Assembly: GCA_032718475.1 (NCBI GenBank) | Contig: JAUCBJ010008111.1 | Location: forward strand, 1-54,095 | Direction of reading: 5' to 3' | Source of the DNA: Nemertoderma westbladi | Taxonomy: Eukaryota > Xenacoelomorpha > Nemertodermatida > Nemertodermatidae | Length of the DNA: 54,095 nucleotides | Part shown: one piece after another, positions 9,487 through 20,942 of the stretch | Position numbering within the stretch: position 1 is the first letter of the stretch | Layout of the letters: each line of letters begins with the position of its first letter | The notes under the pieces: generated by a model | Told to the model about the DNA's origin: nothing | The model's input: only the letters and a program-made list of their open reading frames with translations | Database searches by the model: none | Translations under genes and position numbers: made by a program

Positions 9487-10022
9487 AGTGGAATAGAGCC
9501 GTTTGAGTCTACCATGCGGTCATGATGTATACCTTGAGGATATCGAGTTTCTAGATTCTGTTGACTGGTAATATCGAGATAAGTTTCTCTCAAGCATTCC
9601 AGGTATTTGGTGGAGTCGCTGCGTTTATCCGGCTCTTCGACATCTGCACTTTCGAGTCGGTTTCGAATAGAATTTTCGTGTTCGAGTCTCAGTTTATCGT
9701 TCCGCTTCCGCTGGGTATGATATTTAAATAAAACCATTTCCCTTTCGGTGTCTATATCGTCCGTATCGTGTAGGTCGATAGGATGACCAGTAGTTAAGAA
9801 GTCCACATACGTACCATTACGATGCGTATAGCGAGCGGTGAATTTTCTACAGTCCAACTCACGCGTGAGCTGCTCTTGGGACATTGGCGGTTCGATATAA
9901 CGACCATCGTCCTCCGCAGCAGTTGGACCAGCGTCGCCGCATATCAAGATATCGACAAACGCTTGTAAAGGTAGAGTATATCGCTCCCTGATACCAAGAT
10001 CATCTTCTATCAACTCAATCAT
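9483..10022 (-). CDS. Unknown BEL/Pao accessory ORF, first piece
   Basis: 179 codons starting at an ATG at 10022. The protein is acidic in its first half (IEDDLGIRE, DTDDIDTERE) and basic-acidic mixed later (QRKRNDKLRLEHE), suggesting a helical region. It has no signal peptide, Cys pattern or membrane segment, and I do not recognise it. It lies 1.5 kb downstream of pol in element sense. The sequence just before the ATG (TATATAGCAG) looks like a 3' splice site, so translation from a spliced subgenomic RNA is conceivable; that is inference. Confidence 0.45.
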   Translation of the reverse strand: MIELIEDDLGIRERYTLPLQAFVDILICGDAGPTAAEDDGRYIEPPMSQEQLTRELDCRKFTARYTHRNGTYVDFLTTGHPIDLHDTDDIDTEREMVLFKYHTQRKRNDKLRLEHENSIRNRLESADVEEPDKRSDSTKYLECLRETYLDITSQQNLETRYPQGIHHDRMVDSNGSIPL

Positions 10023-11505
10023 ATCTGCTATATAAGTTTATCCATATTATAATGAATTTATATTTAGGCGAGCGGGCGTCGCTGCCTACCCCTCTCTGCC
10101 CCCGGACAGTGCGAGATCCTCAGCGCTGGTGTACTTTCGCCGATGTGCCTATTGCCAACGTCGTAGCTGCACAACGACTACAACAACCAGCACGAGCCAC
10201 TCCACCGTCCGTCCCAAAGGCTTAGATATACTTCGGGTTCTTACTGGAGAGTTAGGGTTACTTTCACAATTGCGACTCGCTACTGTAAACACACCTTAGT
10301 AGTAACATTCACCTACAAACGCACAAATTCCACGTAACAGTCACAAATGGTACACATTCTATCACACATTCGGGTCATTTATCCATTAGTCAAGTGCCTT
10401 CCAGAATGTCACGTTGTTATTATGTATCCTTGTATACTAGCGGTGAGCTATTTATTCCGTATGCTATTCAATACGCAAGCCCTTTATTGTTCTTTTAACT
10501 CACTTCTAATTCTAGCGTGGTTGTTGCCATGGTGACATTATGGAAAGCTAGCGGTAGAATTAGGGTAATTCTCATGCATACAGATCTGGGATGCTATTTA
10601 ATAGTAATTCTTTAATGGTCAATATCCCCTTTATACATGATTCTATGAATTTTATCGGCTATTGACTATACATTGGAGATTCTCGCACACAAATACACTT
10701 AATAGAGTGAATCTCCGCTCCCGTGATCTATTAATTAATGGAATTTTGGGAATGTTATAAATTGTATAAAATGACAATTTATTAAATTCATTGAAATATA
10801 TGAATTTAAATTTATTCCCGTAAATTTTATTATTTAATGTTAAATAGACACAATTTTATTCCAGAACTTGTCTGGGGACGTTAACCACTGATTCTAGAAT
10901 TTTGTCTTTCAAGTATATCGGTGGGTGCCGCGATATCTTAATCGACTAGAATTACAGATGGTCAAAGGGTTTAACAGATTTATTTTGCATTATACGCTAC
11001 TGTTAAAGGGACATCACGCTACTATATGTATTATTTAATATACGGTATGAGAGCAATATCGCACGAAGCAATGTCAGTGTGAAGAGGCAAGTCGTTTCCA
11101 AGGTCTACCCAGAGCTTGGTTTAGCCGAGACACGAGGATCTGAACTTTGCATTCCTAATACTCTGCCTACCAATAATACTTAAATATAGTAGTGGCTTTA
11201 TTGTACTTTAATAAGTACGGACATTTCATCTTACTGTAGTCACGTATTTATAATGTAATACGGACAGTAAGGAAAGAGAAAAAATTATTTCTCGCCGTCG
11301 CACTAAATATATAATATACGTAATTAAATAATAAACGCGAATATATATTGCACTAATCTACTAAATAATCTCTAAAATACCATACTACTAAATAAAATTA
11401 AATAAAACGATTAAAATAAAATTACATAATAATACATACATAAATATAAAAATAAAACAAATACAAATATAAAGTAATATGGTCACACACCCACTCCAGC
11501 CGTTT
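10023..11505. other. BEL/Pao spacer between pol and accessory ORFs
   Basis: AT-rich, apart from a GC-rich block at 10070-10230. No convincing coding frame. Its presence contributes to the unusual element length. Confidence 0.5.
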
Positions 11506-14500
11506 TTAAGTTGGGGAGTCCCTAGATGTTTGTTGGATTAGGGAGGTGGTCGTGGGAAGAGTATCTTGTCTCCCATAGTTTCCGGAGAGTTCTCTGTCTC
11601 TTTCCAGTAAACATAAACGTCCCACCGGGCGATTGAGCTGCTGCGTCTCGAAGACAATTCCCGGTTTCTTGAAGTTACGTCGCATGACGACGAGTTCTAC
11701 CGATCGCACCAAACCGTCATCCGAGATATGCGTCTCGATTATACGACCTGTCTGCCACCGCTTACGTGGAAGATCCACATCCACAATAAGCACCATGTCT
11801 CCAGCGCTAACGTTTTCTTGCTGCGCAAACCACTTAGTTCGAAGTTGTAGCGTGGGCAAATAATGTTTTTCGAAATGGTCAGCGAAACGACGGGATAACA
11901 ACTGCATGAGTTGCCAAGTTTGTCGGCAGTATTCGTCTCCGTCTGTGATTTCCGATTGTGGGAGCATGGCTACAGGTTTCTTCAGTAGGAAGTGCGCGGG
12001 TGTTAGCGCTTCCAGGGAATCGGGACTCGATGAGACTGGCATAAGCGGTCTCTCATTGAGATAGGCGGCGATTTCTTCCATTAACGTCCGCAAAAGTTCG
12101 TCGGTGAGATAAGCGCGGCAAGGCACTATAAAATGAAATGCTGTCTTCACGCTTCTTATTAATCTCTCCCAACTTCCTCCCCACCAAGGGGCGTCGGCGG
12201 CGTTGAAGGTCCAACTAGACGCTGTTACTCGTAGTTGGTCGTCCACCTGTCTTTGGTTCCAATCTTTGACGTAAGCTTTGATTTCATTGTTAGCACCAAT
12301 GAAGTTTGTTCCCTTATCAGATCTCATCGTGTTACTAGTGCCAAAGCGAGCGATCTGTCGTCGTAAGCTTAATAGAAAGCTGTTGGTAGATAAATCGTTC
12401 ACCATATCGAGATGGATGGCTCTACAAGTCATACAAACAAAGATTACACACCATCTCTTGACTATAGTCCTAGCACGATATACTTCAATAGGGCCAAATA
12501 AATCCACACCGGTATTAGTAAAGGGTGGTTCATAAAAGCTTACTCGTTCCCTAGGTAATTCTGCCTCTCGCTGTGTTAAAGGCCTACTGAATGCTTTCCT
12601 ACAGGGTATACAGTTCCTAAGAACTTGGTTCAGAGCTCTACGAGGTTTATAAAAATAATAGCGAGTTCGAATTTCGCTAAGAACTCGTTCTCTACCAGCA
12701 TGATAAAGTCTGCTGTGAACATCTACAATCATCTTGACTTGTATTTCAAGATTTCTAATGAGTATGGGGAACTTAGTATCAAAGGATAATGGGGCATTCG
12801 TTAACCTTCCTCCAACACGTATCAACCCATCTATCATTGTGCTAGAGAAACGATCCCTTAAGCGCATCTGTGGATTTCTCAACAACAGGAAATACTTATC
12901 GGAATCTTCATAGCATTGTAAGAGTCTCAGCATCTGTTTGTTGGTTTCATCATGCTCCTGATAACTGATCTTCTCCTTTAGAAACTTGTCGGGTACCTTA
13001 TATTTAGGGAGGTCTTTAATAACATGGACCTGCACTGATGTGATTGGAGCGGTATCACCCTTTGTTTTCATCCCAGAGTAGTGATGGTGAAAACATCTCT
13101 TTAAATATGTAACGGCCTTACAAAGCCGATTCCAAGAACTGTAGTGATGTATCGCTCTCTGCAGAAGAGGTGAGAGTCCTTGCGAGATGTCAGGTATGCC
13201 AGATTTCCAATCCTTATCACGGATTTCCACAACGAGTTTATTTGTGGCTGTGGGTTTCTGATCCAAAGCGTCGTCTCCGGAAGTATGTAGTACAGACAGA
13301 TCTACTGTGGGTTTGAATAACTTCGATTTACTCGCCTGAGTTTTAGGTTTGACTTTCTCCGCTCCCTTGGCCTGTCTAATTTCTGCTGTAGTAAGATGAG
13401 GAGGCCATTCTTCTTCTTCTTTGTAGAGGAAGTCGGGTCCACCTAACCAGTCTGGAGTATCTACCAGTTCTTGTGGAGTTGCTCCCCTGGAAGCGATGTC
13501 TGCTGGATTAATCGTTCCGGGGCAATGTCTCCATTGATCCATCGTCGTGCGACTGAGTATAATAGCTACTCTGTTGGTAACGAAGACGCTGAACTGACAG
13601 ACTTCATTGGTTATATACTCCAGCACGAGTAAAGCGTCGGTCCAATAGACAGTTTTCTCCAGGGGATAGTCGATCTGTTCTGTTACATTCCGGCCGATGG
13701 CTGTAGCGTATAGAGCCGCTTTTAACTCCGCTCGAGGAACTTTCAACTTGTTGTTTATTAATGCCTTAGAGGTAACCAAGGCGACTTTAATTCCGTCCGG
13801 AGTTTCCACTCTCAGGTAGGCTACTATACCTATTCCCATATCGCTGGCGTCTCCAAACACATGGAGTTGATATGAATACGTAGGGAGAACATGACCAAAA
13901 TATGAACGGGAAATTATGAAGTTTTCGATGGCTGGTAGAGAATCTTCCCATTTCATCCATTTCTTTAATAATTCTCCCTTAAGTGGATCGTCCCATGAGT
14001 GGTTTTCAAGCCACATTTGTTGTACTAGACTCCGAGCAATCAATATAACTGGGCTAATAAATCCCAATGGATCGAAATAAGTGCTCAGGATACTTAAACA
14101 TATCCGTTTAGTCCGAACTGGATTATCTCGCTGTTTTAGTTGGAAAAACAGGACATCTCTTTCTGTGTCCCATTTCAAACCAAGGGTCTTAGTTTCTGGG
14201 AGATCATCCTTTATTAGATCTAGGTCTTTTGTTCCTCGATCTTCTACCGGGATCGACTCCAGAAACTCACGGGAGTTGCTGGTGAATTTAGTTAATCGAA
14301 ATCCACCTTTCTTTAAGCATTCTACCGTTCCCTTAGCGACCTCAATGGCTTCTTCGACTGATGGAAGGGACTTCAGATTATCGTCCATGTAGATGTCTCG
14401 TTTGATATTGTCGATCACTTCTTTAGAGAAGGTGTCTCGGTTGTCATCCGCAGTGGTGCGTACCACGGAACAGGCGTTTGAAGGGCTCGAGATTATCCCA

Positions 14501-15054
14501 AAAGCTTCGATGGTCATCCAGTACTCCACAGGTTTCTTATTGAGGTCTCCTTCAGGCCACCACAAAAATCGTAGGCTATCTCGATCCCTATCCAGCGCTT
14601 TGACTTGTAAGAACATGCCTTCTATATCTGAGGCGAAAGCAATGGAGTATTGTCTTAATCTTAGTAGTATTCCCAACAAAGATTGGAGTAAGTTGGGTCC
14701 GGGTAACAATTCAGAATTAAGAGATTGGCCCATATAAAGGGCGGAACCGTCAAACACCACTCGTACTTCATGGGGTTTACCGGGTTTGGGAACGTAATGG
14801 TGAGTTAAGTAATACGTTCTCTCAGTTATAGGGGTTTCTTCCGGTACTAGCTCCGCATATCCCTTGCTAATAAACTTCTTCAACTGTGTTTTATACATTT
14901 CTTTAGCTGAAGAATTTGCCGTAAGGCGTCGATGTAGTTGAGCAATTCTTTTCTCCGCCAAAGGTCTGTTGTTAATGAACTTTGGTTCTCGCTTTCGGAA
15001 AGGAAGTCCGATCTCATAACTACCTTGATCTTTAAGAAAACGAGTAGTTGTCGC
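11506..15054 (-). CDS. pol: BEL/Pao Pol: reverse transcriptase, RNase H, integrase
   Basis: Synthesises element cDNA and integrates it. The frame is open for 1151 codons from a TTG at 14961 and continues open upstream to the TAA at 15055-15057, which separates it from the gag-pro frame in the same phase. Counting from 14961: RT with VRVVFDGSA near 66-74, catalytic Asp 112 and YMDD 191-194; RNase H with Asp 371, Glu 412, Asp 442 and Asp 488; integrase zinc site His 749, His 754, Cys 784, Cys 787; integrase triad Asp 820, Asp 882, Glu 932; then a C-terminal domain with GDMVLI. All catalytic residues are present and no internal break is seen. There is no ATG start, as expected for a polyprotein tail. 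Confidence 0.92.
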   Translation of the reverse strand, partial: ATTTRFLKDQGSYEIGLPFRKREPKFINNRPLAEKRIAQLHRRLTANSSAKEMYKTQLKKFISKGYAELVPEETPITERTYYLTHHYVPKPGKPHEVRVVFDGSALYMGQSLNSELLPGPNLLQSLLGILLRLRQYSIAFASDIEGMFLQVKALDRDRDSLRFLWWPEGDLNKKPVEYWMTIEAFGIISSPSNACSVVRTTADDNRDTFSKEVIDNIKRDIYMDDNLKSLPSVEEAIEVAKGTVECLKKGGFRLTKFTSNSREFLESIPVEDRGTKDLDLIKDDLPETKTLGLKWDTERDVLFFQLKQRDNPVRTKRICLSILSTYFDPLGFISPVILIARSLVQQMWLENHSWDDPLKGELLKKWMKWEDSLPAIENFIISRSYFGHVLPTYSYQLHVFGDASDMGIGIVAYLRVETPDGIKVALVTSKALINNKLKVPRAELKAALYATAIGRNVTEQIDYPLEKTVYWTDALLVLEYITNEVCQFSVFVTNRVAIILSRTTMDQWRHCPGTINPADIASRGATPQELVDTPDWLGGPDFLYKEEEEWPPHLTTAEIRQAKGAEKVKPKTQASKSKLFKPTVDLSVLHTSGDDALDQKPTATNKLVVEIRDKDWKSGIPDISQGLSPLLQRAIHHYSSWNRLCKAVTYLKRCFHHHYSGMKTKGDTAPITSVQVHVIKDLPKYKVPDKFLKEKISYQEHDETNKQMLRLLQCYEDSDKYFLLLRNPQMRLRDRFSSTMIDGLIRVGGRLTNAPLSFDTKFPILIRNLEIQVKMIVDVHSRLYHAGRERVLSEIRTRYYFYKPRRALNQVLRNCIPCRKAFSRPLTQREAELPRERVSFYEPPFTNTGVDLFGPIEVYRARTIVKRWCVIFVCMTCRAIHLDMVNDLSTNSFLLSLRRQIARFGTSNTMRSDKGTNFIGANNEIKAYVKDWNQRQVDDQLRVTASSWTFNAADAPWWGGSWERLIRSVKTAFHFIVPCRAYLTDELLRTLMEEIAAYLNERPLMPVSSSPDSLEALTPAHFLLKKPVAMLPQSEITDGDEYCRQTWQLMQLLSRRFADHFEKHYLPTLQLRTKWFAQQENVSAGDMVLIVDVDLPRKRWQTGRIIETHISDDGLVRSVELVVMRRNFKKPGIVFETQQLNRPVGRLCLLERDRELSGNYGRQDTLPTTTSLIQQTSRDSPT

Positions 15055-17095
15055 TTAGATCTGCTTGGCTCTTTCTTCCTCCACCGATAGGGCCTTATCG
15101 TAGGAGTTGGGCTCTACGACCTCTTGAGTAAAGAATCTCACGGCGTGTTCATCCCGAGTCTTGGCATTATAACGTTCAATGACGTCATTAAGCTCGTCGT
15201 TATAGTCGTCTCGCTCAGATGGGAGAAGGAGTTGACATAAGTTCACTTGATTTTGCCAAGTCTCGCTTTCCTTAAGGAGATCGATGGCATTCTCCTCATC
15301 AAAAAGTTGATGTATATCGTCGTTGTCTGAGGAGTATGGAGTTCCCTCAGTTGGATCGTCGAACTCACTGTTCTCAACTTCCCATTCTCGCGCTTGATAT
15401 ACCTGATCTTTAGGTAATCTTTCCATTAGAGTTCTACGGGAAGGGCCAGTAAAGTACCAACCTACTCTAGTTCTTCCCGCATAAACTTGTAGAGGTTGCG
15501 GTTGAGCAGGTCGTTTCTCTAATGTCTCGAGCGCTTCATGCGCATTTTGACCGATGAGTATTTGCACTCCAGGATAATCTGTCTGGAATCGAGGTATCTT
15601 AAGATGTTGGATGCTCTCATCCTCATCCCAATTATAAAGGTCTGCTTGAGTAGTAGCGAAGTTCTTTATAGCCACCATTTTCACTGACCTTATGCTATGT
15701 TCTCCTAGTTCGTCCTGGGGGGTGGACAACGCACCTACATAATAATCCGCTGTTACTGTGGATTTCCAAACTTGCATAATTCCTGACATGTTTAGCTTAG
15801 TTCGGAACTTGGGTTGTCCAGCGAATATGTCTTCGGCTAGCTCTTTGTCGATGAATGTTCCTGTACTACCGGAGTCAAGGAGGGCGTTTACTACATAACT
15901 CCTTTTTGGTCCGTGGACCCTTACCTGTACCACAGGAAATTCTCTAATCCCTACATTGGAAGTTGGCGCTTTCCAAGATGGTTGTCGATCAGAAGTAGTT
16001 AAAGCAAGGTCAATGTCTGATGTATCCTTTTCATAAATGAGTGCTCGATACACTGTGGTATTTATCATGTAACAGGATTCGTTTTCGTCGGAGAACTCGT
16101 CCGTATAGAATCCTCCCATCTCAGATTGATCAGTGTCGTTCACATCACTGAATTGGACATGTAGTTCGGAATCACTTACCTGACTCGGACTATTTCGCTC
16201 GAATTCAGTGTGCAACAAGATATGATGTTTCGCACCGCACTTTGCACACCTTGCGTCGGAGTAACAGGTTCGCCGTTGGTGTCCTCGTCTGAGGCAATTA
16301 TAACACAACCGCTTATCCCACATGACTTCACGTCTGTCCTTTAGAGATTTCCTCAGGAATTCATCACACGCACTTAAACGGTGGGACCCATCGCACAGCA
16401 CACATTTGGGCTTGATGTTACTTACTTTAACATGTGCTGTGTGGTGCACGTTCGTTCTTTCCTCGGGCTTTCTCACCTGAATTCTCTTGGGAGACGTAGG
16501 AGGAGTTTTTCTTACCTGTTCTCTCCTGTCATTGGTTCGAGACTTGAATTTACTTACCTGGTCTTTAGGCGTTTTATTGACATAATAAGATCTTTCAGTG
16601 TTTTTCCCGCTATCCTCTCCTTGAGAAGTCTGGCTTTCGCCGTCGTCTGTATAACACACTGGTGTTACCCTTCTCCTAGAAACGGGTTTCTCACTTACCT
16701 TGTTTTCCAGTGTCTTCTCTCTGGACTGCCTTAGGAGCTGTAATTTCACTTCTCCATCTAGGAATGACATGAGATCAGCCATGGTAGGGTCTCGTCGTTG
16801 TTGTTCCATCATATATAACACTTTCTTATCCCAGCGTGTACCTACTCCACCCTTCGGTAAAGTAGAAGTCACTGCTCTAATAACCATAGCATTCTGATAC
16901 TCATGAGACTTACCTAGCCAATCTAATTGTCTGCAGATCTCCTGAATCTCATCGGAAAACTCTATAATTCCGCTGCTAATAAACTTTCGGGGCGCTACCA
17001 ACTTTGCATACAAATACCCAGCTATGTTATTCCTATTACCATACCTGATGTTTAGTGTATCCCAAACTTGTCTTAATCCGTCAGGATGTCCAATA
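15055..17095 (-). CDS. BEL/Pao Gag C-terminal part, zinc knuckles and protease
   Basis: No start codon of its own: the open frame enters in mid-capsid (VWDTL then RYGN at about 17045-17060) and is offset by one base from the upstream gag frame. Counting from the TTG at 17013, zinc knuckles are C204-C207-H211-C216 and C237-C240-H245-C250, with a third pair C256-C259 and H263/H264. The aspartic protease active site is LDSGS at 379-383. A Gly-Tyr-Phe block (VGWYFTGPS) follows, as in BEL/Pao. The frame ends at a TAA (15055-15057) directly in phase with pol. Function: nucleic-acid binding and polyprotein cleavage. Confidence 0.88.
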
Positions 17096-19615
17096 AACTA
17101 ACGCCATTAACTTGGGAGATCCTTCCAAGCACTCTATGAGGAATCTAAGTTTCTCTCCATTAGATAGCACAGAGTTCTGTATGTTATCTTTGTAATATTC
17201 ATTAAAAGGTAACCATTTCATCTCATCTCCATTGAACTTGACGATCTCTCCCACCTTTACCGCTTGCCGGGCTTCGGTTCTAGCCATTTGACGCGTAAAA
17301 CTTTCTTGGGCCATCGTGTTATTTAATATCGAGTTATCGGTATATAAATTTCTCGGATTATGATCCGGTCTATAGGGAATATCATTATCAACAGGTCTAT
17401 AATTACCCTTAATAGGGTTCACTATAGGAGTTTCTACTTCGCTAGCAGTATAGATACGTGTAGGCTCCACACCTTGCGCATGAGATACTTCAGACCTAAC
17501 AGGTTGACACATTGTTACAAGGGGTGGTGGTATACCCTTTTGTAAATTTACTAATTTATCACGTTCTAGCGCGATATTTTGCTGTACTTCTTGCAACTCT
17601 AACCTACTTTCCTTTACGGTTCCCTTTAACTGTTGAACAGTCCCTTCTAACTCTCGGACCTGTTGGGAGGAGCGTACTCGATTCTCCCCCATCTTTTCGA
17701 GGAGAATGTCCATCCCCCGCCGTCTCTCGTCCACCCAATCAACCGCCGAAACGGGATCCGCCAACGTTGTAGCGGGCGGACGAGGGACAACGGGCGACAA
17801 ATCATGAATATTTTGCTCGGAGTCCAGGGCATGAACTGTCTCATGGGCTGTTCTGCTGGGCATAGGTAGCTTAGTGCTGTGCAACGGGAATTGAGAGGTA
17901 GGTTCAGGGAGTACAGGTGTCTCTACGACCGAAAGGGTGACTTCGGGAACAGGCCTAACTATTTCAGGCTCATCTACTATAGTAGGGAGTCTCTCTATTG
18001 TAATTATTTGGTCTGTGGGTTCTGTACTACTTAAGTTGGTGTTATTTAGTTGCCTTCTAACAGCTGGAGGCAAATCAGGCAATTTTTGACGGTGGGACAT
18101 TCTTTTACGTCTGCTTAGGCGAGATCGATTTCCTCCGCCTTCAGGATCGGTAGTATCGCCTTCCTCAGATGATGTATACCCCTGTCTTTTGGGAGTAGAT
18201 CGACTCATCATCTGCATATTACTAGCTGTTAACTGTTTATTGAAGTTGTCTTGCCTCTCTTGAAGAATTTCCAACTCTAGTTGGGTTGCCTCTTCAGATG
18301 CCCTCCGTTCTGCTTCTACCACTGCCTCTGCTGTTGCCAGTGCCGCTTTTCTTTCCGCTTCGGCCTCTGCTACTGCCACTGCCACTGCCGCTTTTCTTTC
18401 GGCTTCTGCCGCTGCCACTGCTGCTGCCACTGCCGCTGTCTTTCTATCTTCTATACGTTTTTTCTTTACTTGTTCTTCTTGGTCTCTAGCGATGCGGAGT
18501 TGTTCATCGAATTTAGCTTGGTTCGCCGCTAACCTATCCACATCAATTGCATCCAACACACGCTGGGCTCCTTCACTATTAGGGCTAAGTCCATCTAGCC
18601 TTCTCCTCAACTCTTCATCTCCCAAAAAACGCTGATAGTCTGACAGATAGATGTCAATGGCATCCCTCTTATGCGGTTTCTCTGCCGTCGCTTCACTTTC
18701 CACTTGGGAAAAAGTAGCGTCCGTTGATTCTCCATGGGTTGAGCGCTCCTCTAGCTGAGCTTTCCACTGAGCTGTTCTTTGAACCTGGCGACTCACCTGT
18801 TGAAACCAAGTCTTTACGGCAACTTGCAACGACGTGTCTTGTCTTCTTTTAGAAGCCTCTTCAAAGGCTGATAATATTAGCCTGATTCGCAGAATTCTCT
18901 CTCTAACTTGATAAAGCAGTTGTCCCTGCTCTTGAGGTCCCTGAGGTTGTTGAAACAGTTGTTTTTCTACTCGCTCCATAGAGCTGAAGAATCCCTGTGC
19001 GTATCCGGCTGCGGACCTCTTCCACACAGCTGGATCGATGGTTTCCTTGGCTACTCCCATCCGGTGTATGTCTTCCCAGGCAGCTTCTGATAAATCAAAT
19101 GGGAGTCCGGGTCCGGGGAAGTTCCATTGCGACTCGACCATAGACTTCAGCTCTTCCCTTGTGTATCCCTCATAACTATCTTTAGTTGCTCGCTTATTTC
19201 TCGCCCAATCGATCTGGTGTTCTTCCACCGCGATCAATAACCTAGTGAGTACGGCTGCAGGAAGGATTAGAAGGGGATCCGAATAAACCGTATCCGCCAT
19301 CTTTGCTCCGCGCTCGGGTGTCAGCTCTACAGTATCCTCACTACTGGAGCTGTTGGGCCGCTGAGAAATAAGTTCTTGGCTCGCGGGTGGTTGCTGTTCC
19401 GCTGCTTCTTGGTCCCGCTTGACCTGAGCTCGAGTGCCTATGATAGACCTACGATGTTGGACCAGCCTAGGTTCTGTTATTACTACTGGAGGGATGACCT
19501 TCCTCACAGTGGGAGGTGAACTGAACTTAGGACTAGACGGTTCTACACCTCTATCTGAGTCGCAGATAGTTACATCTAATAAACTGTCTGACAGGTTCTG
19601 CTTAGTATCAGACAT
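17081..19615 (-). CDS. gag: BEL/Pao Gag N-terminal part
   Basis: 844 codons from the ATG at 19615 (a GTG four codons earlier is open but unlikely). Structural protein forming the particle that holds element RNA. The N terminus is Ser/Pro/Glu-rich; a long alanine-glutamate coiled-coil segment with three AEAERKA-like heptad-type repeats lies at about 18280-18480; Pro-rich and Gln-rich helical regions follow. The last 60 codons (17081-17260) contain FNGDEMKWLPF and LRFLIECLEG, the start of the DUF1759-type capsid domain of BEL/Pao. The stop at 17081 falls inside that domain, and the rest is in the +1 frame, so this copy is interrupted there. Confidence 0.85.
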   Translation of the reverse strand: MSDTKQNLSDSLLDVTICDSDRGVEPSSPKFSSPPTVRKVIPPVVITEPRLVQHRRSIIGTRAQVKRDQEAAEQQPPASQELISQRPNSSSSEDTVELTPERGAKMADTVYSDPLLILPAAVLTRLLIAVEEHQIDWARNKRATKDSYEGYTREELKSMVESQWNFPGPGLPFDLSEAAWEDIHRMGVAKETIDPAVWKRSAAGYAQGFFSSMERVEKQLFQQPQGPQEQGQLLYQVRERILRIRLILSAFEEASKRRQDTSLQVAVKTWFQQVSRQVQRTAQWKAQLEERSTHGESTDATFSQVESEATAEKPHKRDAIDIYLSDYQRFLGDEELRRRLDGLSPNSEGAQRVLDAIDVDRLAANQAKFDEQLRIARDQEEQVKKKRIEDRKTAAVAAAVAAAEAERKAAVAVAVAEAEAERKAALATAEAVVEAERRASEEATQLELEILQERQDNFNKQLTASNMQMMSRSTPKRQGYTSSEEGDTTDPEGGGNRSRLSRRKRMSHRQKLPDLPPAVRRQLNNTNLSSTEPTDQIITIERLPTIVDEPEIVRPVPEVTLSVVETPVLPEPTSQFPLHSTKLPMPSRTAHETVHALDSEQNIHDLSPVVPRPPATTLADPVSAVDWVDERRRGMDILLEKMGENRVRSSQQVRELEGTVQQLKGTVKESRLELQEVQQNIALERDKLVNLQKGIPPPLVTMCQPVRSEVSHAQGVEPTRIYTASEVETPIVNPIKGNYRPVDNDIPYRPDHNPRNLYTDNSILNNTMAQESFTRQMARTEARQAVKVGEIVKFNGDEMKWLPFNEYYKDNIQNSVLSNGEKLRFLIECLEGSPKLMALVYWTS

Positions 19616-20942
19616 GTTTGTTTGCACAGTTGAATGCCTACTGCTATATTACAGTCTAAGCAAGTCTAGTAATTCAGTGTTAACTGCTAGCCTAGTAATT
19701 AATTACCGATACTGCTACTCAATGCAGCGTGATATATATAATATTAGAATACCGGTATACTTATGGTATATATAAGTATTATTACAGACTAGGTTTTTCA
19801 CAGAAACCGGTATATAATTTTAGCACAAATATATATAAATATATAATAGGCCTATCGTGAATACCGGTATACAGTTTACACCTATAGTGTATATATAAGT
19901 ATAATTATTAACTGGAATTAATTACAGAATACCGGTATGATTTCAGCACAAATATAAATATATAATAGGCCTATCGTGGATACCGGTATGTCAATCATTT
20001 TAAATAATTGAATTTCTGAATTTTAAAGGTTACTTGGTTACTTTAACTTACTTTATTGCCGTTATTTAAGCAGTAGTCCAACTGATATTGAGACCTAATT
20101 GTTATATGGCAGGCCTACTATTTATAAATCGTTTGAGTTGATTTATAATATATATATACCCGTTTAATGGGTTTTGTCAATGTTTGAAATAAATGTTATT
20201 ATTTCTGGGGGAGTCACTACACATAAGCTGTGCGCTCTCAGTGGAGTGCTACTTGTTAGACACTAAAACAAATAATTCTAATTTACCTAAGTTACTTAAT
20301 ACTACAAATTACGTACAATTCGGGTTGAGATTACAATCTCTAAATAAACACAAAAATTTAATTACAAATACACAAATACAAATTTTTAGGGTAATTTTAC
20401 AAGAAGTCTACTAACCAGCCTAACAAAGGGTTAGAATATCTGGTTATTACAACGGACAGGTTACTACAGTATTTGAAAATAATAAGTAGTAGTAAATACA
20501 CTGCGCTGTCTAGATAGGAAAATACCACCGCCTGACGACCTATAGCCGTATCGCTATAGGTACTATGTTATGTATCACGGAGTGTTCCTACCTAGAAGTT
20601 AATAGAGCTAACGTACGTGCCTATCAACCACTTTACAACACAAATATAATGCCTACACTAATTACTCTCGGAAAGTACTGTACACTAAACCCTAAATTAG
20701 GTACAAGTACTTGTATAACAAATAATCAGTAGTTAAAAATACTTGAACAGCTAAAAGAACCACGGCATCTGCTGGAGTGACCGGTGCACAAAATCACCAG
20801 TCTTTACCTACGCCGAGCAGCCCGTATAGTACCGGGGTTAGTTTAACTATAACGGTATGTATAACAAACACAATTACTGTAGGAATAAACTTGGGGATAT
20901 GAATGTTGCGAATAATCGCATAAACTCTGAATAATAAATATT

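Noticed and set aside
8894-10022. Classical retroviral-type envelope gene
   Set aside because: The position is right, but there is no signal peptide, cleavage site or membrane anchor visible, so I keep it as unknown.
18281-18532. Cys/Leu-rich membrane-like ORFs on the plus strand
   Set aside because: They are the reverse complement of the Ala/Glu-rich coil in Gag.
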